A stretch of DNA of 64,000 nucleotides, from assembly GCA_016713235.1 (NCBI GenBank), contig JADJPN010000002.1, positions 186,001-250,000 on the forward strand, in the 5' to 3' direction. Below the pieces are notes generated by a model. That model searched no databases and was not told the DNA's origin. It saw nothing but the letters and a program-made list of their open reading frames with translations. Below are positions 25,532 through 33,391 of the stretch, piece after piece. A program made the position numbers and the translations under genes. Position 1 is the stretch's first letter. Each line of letters begins with the position of its first letter. The stretch comes from Hyphomicrobiales bacterium. GTDB taxonomy: Bacteria > Pseudomonadota > Alphaproteobacteria > Rhizobiales > Xanthobacteraceae.

Positions 25532-27058
25532 ATGAACGTAGCCGAACGATCCGCAAAAGCAGTAGCGAAGGGTTCCGTGGCGAATACCGCGGCAGCCTCC
25601 GGGCGCACGATCGAGATCATCGATACGACGCTTCGCGATGCGCAGCAGTGCCTTTGGGCCACGCGCATGACCGCTGGCATGATGCTGCCGATTGCAGAGG
25701 CCATGGACGAGGCGGGCTTTGCCCAGATCGATTTTATGGCGCCTGTGCAGTTCGACGTATGCGTCCGCTATCTCAAGGAAAATCCCTGGGAGAAGGCGCG
25801 GCTATTCCGGCAGAAATTCCGCAACACGCCGCTGCGGGGATACTGCCGCAGCAAGAGCCTCGTCGGCTTCAGCATGGTCCCGGACGATATCGTGGAATTG
25901 TGGATCGAGCGCCTGCACGCGAACGGCTTTCGCGTCGTCGGAACGTTGGATGCGCTATTCGATGTCGACAATATGCTGGTCAGCATAAAACACGCCAAGC
26001 GCCTCGGTATGTATTCGGTTGGTGCGCTGGTGTTTAGCGAAAGCCCCGTGCACACCGATGAGGTTTATGCGCGCACGGCGCGGGAGTTGATCAAGCGCGG
26101 CGACGTCGATGCCATCATGATCAAGGATTCCGGCGCGCTGCTTACGCCCGACCGGATACGCACGCTTGTGCCAGCGCTAAAGGCGGTGATGGGCGGCCGC
26201 CCGCTCGAATTGCACAGCCATTGCAATACGGGTCTTGCGCCGCTCGTTTATCTCGAAGCGATCAAGCTTGGCGTCGATCAGTTGCATACTTCGATCGCGC
26301 CGCTTGCGAGCGGTCCCGCGCAGCCGTCGGCGCAGTTGATGCTGAAGAATTTGGTGCTGAACGGATTCAACACGAAAGTCGACCGCACAAAAATCGATTA
26401 TGTGAGCGATTACCTGACCAAGCTTGCTGACCAGGAAGGCTTCGCTAAAGGCGCGCCGATGGAATACGATTCATTCCATTACATGCACCAGATGCCGGGC
26501 GGCATGTTCGCCAACTGGAAGTTCCAGCTGCAACAAGCCGGGCTCGAGAATCGCTTCGACGAAATTCTTCAGGAGATTGTGCAGATACGCGCCGATCTCG
26601 GCTGGCCGATCATGGTGACTCCGTTCTCCCAGATCATCGGCGTGCAGGCGATGCTGAACGTCGTTGGTGGCGAGCGCTATCGTACGGTTCCCGACGAAGT
26701 GAAGATGTATGCGCTGGGGCATTTTGGAAAATTGCTCGCGCCCGTGGATCCGAATGTGCTTGACCGCATCGTTGCCAACGGATCTTCGAAGATTCCGCTG
26801 AAGCCTCAGTCATTATCTCCTGCGCTGCCATCATTGCGCAAAGCCTATCCAGCGGCGGATGATGACGAGCGCATTCTTCGTTACATGTTTGCAGGCAGCG
26901 AGGCGGACGAAATGTTCGCCGCTGGTCCACTCAATATATCGTCGCCGCGTTTCAGTCCTGTCGCGCGATTGATCGAAGAATTAGCGAAGCGGCCGCAGGT
27001 TCGTTTCGTGGACGTCCAAAAGAAGAATACGCGTCTCGTCTATTCGCGAGGCCTGTAA
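25532..27058 (+). CDS. pyruvate-carboxylase/oxaloacetate-decarboxylase-type carboxyltransferase subunit
   Basis: 508-residue TIM-barrel carboxyltransferase of the HMGL-like/PycB family, which moves carboxyl groups between biotin and a 2-oxo acid. Metal and catalytic motifs are visible: DTTLRDAQQCLWATR (Asp ligand), MIKDSGALLTP (carbamylated-type Lys) and LELHSHCNTG (His ligands), then SIAPLASGPAQPS. The C-terminal domain (from about residue 310) with DYVSDYLTKLADQEG and PGGMFANWKFQL is the usual PycB tail. No biotinyl domain is fused; the adjacent carrier supplies it. Substrate could be pyruvate, oxaloacetate or another oxo acid. Confidence 0.85.
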   Translation: MNVAERSAKAVAKGSVANTAAASGRTIEIIDTTLRDAQQCLWATRMTAGMMLPIAEAMDEAGFAQIDFMAPVQFDVCVRYLKENPWEKARLFRQKFRNTPLRGYCRSKSLVGFSMVPDDIVELWIERLHANGFRVVGTLDALFDVDNMLVSIKHAKRLGMYSVGALVFSESPVHTDEVYARTARELIKRGDVDAIMIKDSGALLTPDRIRTLVPALKAVMGGRPLELHSHCNTGLAPLVYLEAIKLGVDQLHTSIAPLASGPAQPSAQLMLKNLVLNGFNTKVDRTKIDYVSDYLTKLADQEGFAKGAPMEYDSFHYMHQMPGGMFANWKFQLQQAGLENRFDEILQEIVQIRADLGWPIMVTPFSQIIGVQAMLNVVGGERYRTVPDEVKMYALGHFGKLLAPVDPNVLDRIVANGSSKIPLKPQSLSPALPSLRKAYPAADDDERILRYMFAGSEADEMFAAGPLNISSPRFSPVARLIEELAKRPQVRFVDVQKKNTRLVYSRGL

Positions 27059-27121
27059 ACAAGAAGAGGTACGCAAAGTACCCGCCGCAACAATGAATGT
27101 AACATCGAGGGGAGGTTGAAG

Positions 27122-28138
27122 ATGATATCGCTTAAATCGAAACTGGCAGCTTCAGTCGGAGCTGTTCTAATCGCCGCAACATTTTCCGTTTCGGGTGCCG
27201 TTGCCCAGCAGGCGCCCATGGTGCTGAAGCTGACGCACGGTGCGACAACTGATCAGGCGATCGGCAAGGGTATGCTTAAGTTCGCCGAACTGGTTGCCCA
27301 GAAGTCCGGAGGAAAGGTCAAAGTCGAGACCTATCTCGCCGGCTCTCTATATAGTGAGCGTACTGCTCTGGAAGCGATGGTGAACGGCTCCGTCGACTTC
27401 GCCGGTGCTTCCAATGCGAACTGGGCGGCTTTCACGAACGCATTGTTGTTCATGGATCTGCCTTACGTGTTCAACGACGAGGCGTCTTTCCGCAAGGCGC
27501 TCGATGGCAAGGCGGGTCAGGCGATCGCGGCCCGCTTCGAGAAGGCTGGCTTCAAACTTCTGATGCAGCTCGACAACGGTGGCTTCCGTGACATCGTCAA
27601 CAACCGAAAGCCGGTCCGCGTACCGACGGATCTCAAGGGCCTGAAGTTCCGCACGACTGCGTCGCCGGTTGAAATTGCGATGTTCCGTAATTGGGGCGCT
27701 ATCGCAACCGCGATCGACTGGGCGGAAGTGTACAACGCGCTCGGTTCAGGTGTCGTCGATGGCGAGTTTGTGATGGCGACGTGGCTCTCGACCGCCAAAC
27801 ATTATGAAGTGCTCAAATACTCGACCGAGAACAAGGCGGTGATCGGCATTCAGACGCTTGCAGTTCGCTCGGAACGCTTCGCGAAGCTTGCTCCGGATGT
27901 CCAGAAGATCGTTCTGGAAGCCGCGAAAGAGGCGGAAATTTATGCGAACAAGCTGGATCAGGAAGGCAGCGACGCTGCCCGCGCGCACGCGAAGAAACTG
28001 GGCGTGAAGACCTATCGGCCGACCGAAGACGAAATGAAAGTCTGGCGGGAAACTGGCCGTCAGATCTGGAAGCAGTTCGATAAGAACGTCGACAAGGAAC
28101 TGCTCGACCTCGTTCTCGAATCGCAGAAAACGAACTGA
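27122..28138 (+). CDS. dctP: TRAP transporter substrate-binding protein (DctP family)
   Basis: Periplasmic solute receptor, 338 residues, with a Sec signal peptide (about 1-30, ending SVSGAVAQQ). The DctP fold is shown by LKLTHGATTDQAIGKGMLKFAEL at the start, GNGSVDFAGASN-like segment, and the C-terminal LDQEGSDAARAHAKKLGVK helix. The Arg in LKFRTTASP (about residue 180) is the carboxylate-binding Arg of the family, so the ligand is an organic acid. ATG 27122 follows AGGGGAGG. A hairpin and a 24-bp duplication separate it from the permease genes. Confidence 0.9.
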   Translation: MISLKSKLAASVGAVLIAATFSVSGAVAQQAPMVLKLTHGATTDQAIGKGMLKFAELVAQKSGGKVKVETYLAGSLYSERTALEAMVNGSVDFAGASNANWAAFTNALLFMDLPYVFNDEASFRKALDGKAGQAIAARFEKAGFKLLMQLDNGGFRDIVNNRKPVRVPTDLKGLKFRTTASPVEIAMFRNWGAIATAIDWAEVYNALGSGVVDGEFVMATWLSTAKHYEVLKYSTENKAVIGIQTLAVRSERFAKLAPDVQKIVLEAAKEAEIYANKLDQEGSDAARAHAKKLGVKTYRPTEDEMKVWRETGRQIWKQFDKNVDKELLDLVLESQKTN

Positions 28139-28170
28139 GCAAGTAGGCAGAAAACGGACTGAGCAGGTAG
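28123..28170 (+). repeat. 24-bp tandem duplication spanning the dctP stop codon
   Basis: Two adjacent 24-bp units, 28123-28146 and 28147-28170, differ at two positions (both A to G). The first unit contains the last codons and stop of dctP; the second repeats them after the stop, as if the gene's tail had been duplicated. The duplication extends the spacer before the hairpin at 28173-28200. Confidence 0.85.
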
Positions 28171-28172
28171 AA

Positions 28173-28200
28173 TGTGAGAGGGCTTAACAGCCCTCTCACA
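28173..28200. terminator. strong hairpin between dctP and dctQ
   Basis: TGTGAGAGGGC-TTAACA-GCCCTCTCACA: a perfect 11-bp stem with a 6-base loop and no T-tract. Such structures after binding-protein genes usually protect the upstream mRNA or partly terminate, giving more receptor than permease. Confidence 0.75.
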
Positions 28201-28225
28201 CGTCTCACGCCAGTTGGGGGGTTGT

Positions 28226-28783
28226 ATGCTTCAAGGTCCCGCGCAGGCCGACGAGCCAAAATCATTCGGCGAACGGATATTCTGGATATTTGTCTTGAAG
28301 ATTCCGGAAGTCCTTCTTGCGGTGTTGATCGCCGTCCTGGTCATTTTCCTCACCGCTTCGGTGATCGGCAGATATGTTTTCGATATCGGATTGTCGTGGT
28401 CCGACGAAGCATCCCGCTTGCTTTTCATCTGGGTTGTATTTCTTGGGTTCGCCGTCGGCGTGCGTCATCGCGCCCACATCGGGGTGGACTGGGCGGTCGA
28501 CCAACTGCCCAAGACGCAGAGATGGGTTGTCGAAGTCATCCAGGACGCTGCCATCCTCTTTTTCTCCGTCCTCTTCACGTGGCAAGGATGGATAACGGTC
28601 CGCTATTCGTTTTTACAGCGCCTTCCGGGACTCGATATCAGCATCGCCTGGCTCTACTTCGCGGTTCTGGTCGCGGGCGTGCTTATGACGATCTACGCAA
28701 TTTTCAACTTGTGGGACACGTTGCGCGGAAAACGCGCACGTATTGACGCTATCGGCACGGATGCCGTGCGGCTGAGCGAGTAG
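28226..28783 (+). CDS. dctQ: TRAP transporter small permease (DctQ family)
   Basis: 185-residue membrane subunit with four transmembrane segments and the family signature RYVFDIGLSWSDEASRLLFIWVVFLG, followed by RHRAHIGVDWAVDQLP. Works with the large permease and the DctP receptor in Na+-coupled uptake. ATG 28226 has GGGGGG upstream. The large-permease gene starts 8 bp after its stop. Confidence 0.9.
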   Translation: MLQGPAQADEPKSFGERIFWIFVLKIPEVLLAVLIAVLVIFLTASVIGRYVFDIGLSWSDEASRLLFIWVVFLGFAVGVRHRAHIGVDWAVDQLPKTQRWVVEVIQDAAILFFSVLFTWQGWITVRYSFLQRLPGLDISIAWLYFAVLVAGVLMTIYAIFNLWDTLRGKRARIDAIGTDAVRLSE

Positions 28784-28791
28784 GTGAGATC

Positions 28792-30078
28792 ATGACTATC
28801 GCTATCCTTCTCGGCGCATTTGCAATTCTTGTCGCGATTGGCATGCCCATCAGCTTTGCGATGGGTTTGTCATCGCTCCTGGTGTTGGGTTTCCAAGACA
28901 CCATTCCGCTCAACATGATCGTGCACCGCACGGTTATGGGCGTGGATTCATTCGTGCTGCTTGCCATTCCGCTGTTTATCTTCGCGGGCACGATAATGGA
29001 GCAGGGCGGAATTTCGGAGCGCCTGATCAATTTCGCCCGGACACTTGTGGGCCGGTTCCGCGGCGGTCTGCCGATGGGTGTTGTGCTTGGCACGATGTTG
29101 CAGTCTGGCGTTTCTGGTTCGACCGTTGCCGACGTTTCGGCGGTATCGGCAATGACACTGAAGCCTCTGGAGAAGGCGGGCTATCCACGGCCCTACAGCC
29201 TGTCGCTTATCAGCGCATCGTCTGCGTTCGCCATTCTCATTCCGCCGTGCATTCTGATGGTGGTCGTTGCAGCGGTTGCGAATACATCGGTCGTCGCGGT
29301 GTTCGCTGCGGGCTTGCTGCCGTCGCTGCTTGTTGGTGCGCTTGTCTTCGGTCTGATCTACGTTCAGGCGCGCATCTACAACATGCCGCGCGACGCAACG
29401 CATACGCGCGCGGAGATGTTGGCAGGTTTGAAGGATGCGTCACTGGCGCTCGGCATTCCGCTTATCATCTTCATTGGTATTCGTTTGGGCATCGCCACGA
29501 TTACCGAGATGGCGGCGATCATTGTCGTCTATTCGCTGCTCGTCGGCGGACTCGTCTACCGCAACCTGACCTGGAAAAACATTCTCAATGCTCTGATTCA
29601 AACAGGCATTGCCACGGGCCTGATCTCGATCCTCATGGGCTTCGCCATGATCTTCGGCTATCTGCTGGCGACCCAGGGGATTCCGCAGGCCGTCGCGGAA
29701 TGGATGAGAGCTGCAGAGATTCCGGCGTGGGGTGTTCTTATTATTACCGCGCTTATCTTCATCTTTGTCGGCTCAATTCTGGAAGGCGCGCCGGCCGTAC
29801 TTATCTTCGTGCCGATTCTCCTGCCGCTCATTCGCTCCCTCGGCATCGATATGGTTCATTGGCTGACGATCGTGGTGCTGGCCTCGGGCATCGGATTGTT
29901 CATCCCGCCGGCCGGCATCGGCGTGCTTATGGCGTGTAGTATCGGCAAGATAAAAATGGAGCAGCTGATTATGCCGTTGCTACCATTCCTGGCGGTGCTG
30001 ATCCTCGGATTGCTCATACTGATATTCTTCCCGTCGATCACCACGATCATGCCGCAGCTTCTCAATCTGCCGTATTGA
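28792..30078 (+). CDS. dctM: TRAP transporter large permease (DctM family)
   Basis: 428-residue transport channel with about 12 membrane helices. Family markers are GMPISFAMGLSSLLVL at the N-terminus, AGTIMEQGGISERLINFARTLVGRFRGGLPMG, the SGVSGSTVADVSAVS reentrant loop and FIPPAGIGVLMACSIGKI near the C-terminus. Completes the DctPQM set. It ends immediately before the convergent small gene at 30079. Confidence 0.94.
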   Translation: MTIAILLGAFAILVAIGMPISFAMGLSSLLVLGFQDTIPLNMIVHRTVMGVDSFVLLAIPLFIFAGTIMEQGGISERLINFARTLVGRFRGGLPMGVVLGTMLQSGVSGSTVADVSAVSAMTLKPLEKAGYPRPYSLSLISASSAFAILIPPCILMVVVAAVANTSVVAVFAAGLLPSLLVGALVFGLIYVQARIYNMPRDATHTRAEMLAGLKDASLALGIPLIIFIGIRLGIATITEMAAIIVVYSLLVGGLVYRNLTWKNILNALIQTGIATGLISILMGFAMIFGYLLATQGIPQAVAEWMRAAEIPAWGVLIITALIFIFVGSILEGAPAVLIFVPILLPLIRSLGIDMVHWLTIVVLASGIGLFIPPAGIGVLMACSIGKIKMEQLIMPLLPFLAVLILGLLILIFFPSITTIMPQLLNLPY

Positions 30079-30405
30079 TCACGCAGTCTCTCCGGGAACA
30101 GTCGAGTGCGCGAGTTTGCAGACGAGAGAATAGCGGTTCGTCACGCCCCAATCGTTAGCCTCTTTTTGAGAGCGCTGGCCTTCGGGGCTGTTCCGCCACG
30201 CCAGCGTTTTCTCGAGATCATCGGTCTCGAGAATAGCAACATAGCGGCGGTGACCGGCCGGACCGTCGGCAACTTCGAAACGACGTGCGGCGACGATACC
30301 CGGAGTCGCTTTGACTTCGTCGTAATGCGGTCCGTTCATCCATTCGATGAACTCCGCGCTCGTGGGGCCGTCATACATCACAAGAATCATGTGCCGTTGC
30401 GTCAT
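30079..30405 (-). CDS. small dimeric alpha/beta-barrel protein, unknown function
   Basis: 108-residue protein starting MTQRHMILVMYDGPTSAEF, with EFIEWMNGPHYDEVKATPGI and RRYVAILETDDLEKTLAW. The pattern (beta strand, WxxxxHxxE/DV-type helix, strand, second half-repeat) is that of the stress-responsive A/B barrel or EthD-like superfamily, which includes small isomerases and monooxygenases. No specific function can be named. Start 30405 has AAAGGAGAAAGAG upstream. Convergent with dctM and divergent from the amidohydrolase. Confidence 0.7.
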   Translation of the reverse strand: MTQRHMILVMYDGPTSAEFIEWMNGPHYDEVKATPGIVAARRFEVADGPAGHRRYVAILETDDLEKTLAWRNSPEGQRSQKEANDWGVTNRYSLVCKLAHSTVPGETA

Positions 30406-30496
30406 CTCTTTCTCCTTTGGCTCGAAGGCTGGGTGAGGAATTGCTCGCTTACGCACGCAAGAAATTAAATGCCGTAATAGGGAGGCTTAGCTAAGC

Positions 30497-31369
30497 ATGT
30501 ACACCCCGATTATCGATATGCGCCTGCGTCCGCCGATTCCCGCATGGACGAAGGGTTCGGTGTTTCGAACCGCGATGCACTATCCGCGCCATCTGGTCAG
30601 CTTCAAGGGACCGCGTTCCGCATGGCTTGAATCGCTCGACATGCTTTTCGAGGAAATGGATTCCGCGTGCATTAAATACGGTGTGTTGATGGGCCGCGCC
30701 GCGTCGGGTGCCGGCACGCTCGGCGGCGTCGCCAACCGCGATATCGTCGAAGCCGTTGCGAAATGGCCCGATCGCTTCCTCGGCTTTCTCGGTATTGATC
30801 TCGAAGCGATACCGCAGGGGCTGGCCGAAGTTCGCGAGTTCGCGCGAGCCACCAACATCAAGGGCATTTCGATCGAGCCAGGCTCCGGCATTCGCCCGCG
30901 CTGGTCCGACGATGAAAGCCTCAATCCTATTTACGAGATTGCCGAGGAGTTCGACCTTCCGGTTTCGATTTCGCTCTCCGGGTTGCTCTCCGCGCTCGGC
31001 GGCCACGACATCAACTGGTCGCGTCCGGTTTCGATCCAGCGTGCCGCACAGAAATACCCGAAGGTGAAGTTCATCGTCTCGCATGCAGCCTGGCCTTACG
31101 CAGAAGAAATGGTTGTCGTCGCGCTGGCTTGTCCTAACATCTACATGTCGCCGGATCTCTACGGCGCGACCGTGGGCATGATCGGCGCGGATACTTACGT
31201 CAAAGGCGCCAACATGTTCCTCGAAGACCGGACGCTGTTCGGCTCGGCGTACCCGACCAAGGACTTGCAGGAAGCAGTGCGTGACCTGCTTGCGCTCGGT
31301 TACCGGCAGGACATCATCCCGAAAATCCTTTGGCACAACGCCGCCAAACTTTTGAAGATCGAGAGGTAG
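30497..31369 (+). CDS. amidohydrolase family (amidohydrolase 2) protein
   Basis: 290-residue TIM-barrel hydrolase/decarboxylase of the amidohydrolase-2 group. The N-terminal IIDMRLRPP replaces the usual HxH metal motif with MRLR, so the first metal ligands look altered. Later landmarks are the FIVSHAAWPYAEE strand with His, the LFGSAYPTKD segment (Gly-Ser-Asp type, though the final Asp is replaced by Tyr-Pro context) and a C-terminal NAAKLLKI helix typical of the family. Family members act as decarboxylases or lactonases. The missing N-terminal His pair suggests a changed or metal-free mechanism. Confidence 0.78.
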   Translation: MYTPIIDMRLRPPIPAWTKGSVFRTAMHYPRHLVSFKGPRSAWLESLDMLFEEMDSACIKYGVLMGRAASGAGTLGGVANRDIVEAVAKWPDRFLGFLGIDLEAIPQGLAEVREFARATNIKGISIEPGSGIRPRWSDDESLNPIYEIAEEFDLPVSISLSGLLSALGGHDINWSRPVSIQRAAQKYPKVKFIVSHAAWPYAEEMVVVALACPNIYMSPDLYGATVGMIGADTYVKGANMFLEDRTLFGSAYPTKDLQEAVRDLLALGYRQDIIPKILWHNAAKLLKIER

Positions 31370-31377
31370 CGCGGATC

Positions 31378-32431
31378 TCACGGAATGATGCGTTCGCTGC
31401 GAAGCTTTCCGAACAGGCGGCGGAACATGCTTTCAGCATCCAGCGTTTCGTTCCACCCGGCGCGGCGAACTTTCGAAAGGCTCGACATCTGATCAAACGA
31501 CGCGGAGTAGACCCAATCGACGAAGTCCCATTTCACCAGATCCTGGATGCGGTACGGCTTGAGGTCATGCTTCTCGCAGATCCGCGCCCATAGCGGCTCT
31601 TTGTCTGCCATGAAACGCGAAAGGCTGATGGTTTGAACTGGCCCGGGGCGCATAGCGAAGCATTCTGCGATCGCGGGCCAGATGTTCTCCCAGCGTTCGT
31701 ATTCGCCGTTCGTAAGGTTGAAGTCTTGGTTCGCACAAGCAGGATTTTCCGCTGCCCCAGAGCAGGGCTCTGGCGAGAAGCGAAGCGTCGGTAAACTGAT
31801 ACACCGCCTTGAAAGCAGCGGGAGAGCCGGGAAAACGTAATGGCAGACCTAGTTCACGGGAGATCGTCGCGTAAATGGCAAGACCGGTCAGTTGGTTCAT
31901 CGCGCTTCCGACCGACGTCCCGCAGAATCCGTGTGGACGCCAGGATGACCAATTCCACTGTTTGCCCTTTTGATACGCTTCGATCCAATCCTGCTGATCA
32001 TAGTAGAAGTTCGGAGGCATGTGGCGCGGGTCGTCCTCCTTCGCGGGCGTCTTGTACGGTCCCAAATGATTGCCATACCATTTGCTTCCTTGCACAATCG
32101 CTACATGACGCAGTTGGGGTGAGGTCGATTCCACGGACGTAACGAGATTCTTCAGCATGGACAGATTGGGGCCGACTTCTTCCGCAAGCGTTGGCTGCGG
32201 CGAGTACGCAGCAAAGAAAATGTGTGTCGCTCCGCTCATCTCCTTGGCGGCCGACTTCGTGTCGTCGAGATTGCCAAGATCCACCGAAATGAAATTCGCG
32301 CGGCTGGAGAAATCGGGTTTGCGGCGGGAAAGGGCGAATACGTCCCATTCGTTTCGCGATTCAAGCTCGTCGAGGAGTGCGCGTCCGCCGACGCCGAGCG
32401 ATCCGGCGACAATGCAACGGTATTTCGACAT
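31378..32431 (-). CDS. NAD(P)-dependent SDR of the PRISE/epimerase type (frameshifted)
   Basis: Extended short-chain dehydrogenase, about 350 residues. N-terminal Rossmann motif is GSLGVGGRALLDEL, followed by a LSRRKP dinucleotide-specifying strand and a substrate region with NFYYDQQDWIEA, which has the YYxxED-like motif of progesterone 5-beta-reductase/iridoid-synthase-like enzymes. A run of four A near 31750 (minus strand) shifts the frame; with three A the chain reads GSGNPACANQDFNLTNGEYERW and joins MRPGPVQTISLS to the normal C-terminus. Function unknown: enone or ketone reduction is the family theme. Divergent from the GntR gene. Confidence 0.8.
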
Positions 32432-32467
32432 TTCATTTCCTCTCAAATCTGTTCTCGCGATCGCATC

Positions 32468-33268
32468 ATGAAAGCAAAATCACGCCAGAAAACTCGTACC
32501 AACAGCAAGGGGCGTAAGAAATCCCGTGCCGCCGATGAGGATGGTATTTCGCTCTATAAGCGTATCAAGCTCGAGGTCACGCGCACGCTCAGCAGCGGTG
32601 ACATTAGTCCCAACGATCCGCTGCCGACTGAAAAACAGCTCGCCGCGCATTATAATGTCAGCATCGGTACCGTGCGCCGTGCGATGGACGATCTTGTTGC
32701 AGAACATATCGTCGTTCGACAGCAAGGGCGTGGAACATTTCTTGCGGCGCTCAGTCCCGAGCGCATGCTGAACCGTTTCTGGCCCATGTTCCGGCAGGAC
32801 GGGGTGCGCGTCATTCCTATTGTGCAGACGCTTTCCTTCGAGGAGGGGCGCGCAGATGCGGAGACGGCCGAAGCGCTTGGGCTTCGGAAAGGTGACCCTA
32901 TCTACCGCATCGTGAACTTGCTGCTGATGGGCGGTAATCCCGTCATCCTCGACGAGATCAATCTTTCTAAGAAACTGTACTTCGGCTTGCGCGAGGAGCA
33001 CCTCGTTGCGCGCGAAACCACGATGTATGGGTTCTACCAAAGTCATTTCGGCATCAATGTCTTTCGCGTTCTCGACCGGCTGCATGCTGCATCCGCGAAC
33101 CAGTGGCGCGCGGAGCGGCTCGGCGTTCCGTTAAACTCGCCACTCTTGTCGGTCATTCGCATCGCCTATGCGTTCGGAAACAGACCAGTCGAGTTTCGCA
33201 AGTCATTCCTGAGCACCGACGCCTACGAATATCGCAATGCGATCGGCGGCGAGATTCGCGTGGACTGA
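32468..33268 (+). CDS. GntR-family regulator with UTRA ligand domain (HutC type)
   Basis: 266-residue regulator. A basic N-terminal tail precedes a winged-helix domain (about residues 27-97: LYKRIKLEVTRTLSSGDISPNDPLPTEKQLAAHYNVSIGTVRRAMDDL, then RQQGRGTFL) and a UTRA effector domain (about 115-260). HutC-type proteins usually repress catabolic operons and release DNA on binding a pathway metabolite. It sits just upstream of the accC-type operon, a likely target, and divergent from the SDR gene. Confidence 0.9.
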   Translation: MKAKSRQKTRTNSKGRKKSRAADEDGISLYKRIKLEVTRTLSSGDISPNDPLPTEKQLAAHYNVSIGTVRRAMDDLVAEHIVVRQQGRGTFLAALSPERMLNRFWPMFRQDGVRVIPIVQTLSFEEGRADAETAEALGLRKGDPIYRIVNLLLMGGNPVILDEINLSKKLYFGLREEHLVARETTMYGFYQSHFGINVFRVLDRLHAASANQWRAERLGVPLNSPLLSVIRIAYAFGNRPVEFRKSFLSTDAYEYRNAIGGEIRVD

Positions 33269-33327
33269 GCGAATTCGCTTGTCGTTACCGCCGACAGCGT
33301 ATATTAATACATATAGATGAATTTAGT

Positions 33328-33366
33328 GAGCGTAAAGCCCTAGCTTTTACAAGGGCTTAAACGCTC
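33328..33366. terminator. imperfect long hairpin between gntR and the carboxylase operon
   Basis: Arms GAGCGTAAAGCCCT (33328-33341) and AGGGCTTAAACGCTC (33352-33366) pair over about 14 bp with one bulge; the loop is 10 bases. It lies 60 bp after the gntR stop and 25 bp before the carboxylase ATG, so it may terminate gntR transcription or act in the leader of the carboxylase mRNA. An AT-rich stretch at 33300-33318 precedes it. Confidence 0.5.
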
Positions 33367-33391
33367 CACGCTCGGTGGGAACGCGCCAGTC

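Noticed and set aside
28173..28200. Hairpin considered as a CRISPR repeat or IS end
   Set aside because: It occurs once, with no regularly spaced copies and no transposase nearby; it fits an intercistronic mRNA structure.
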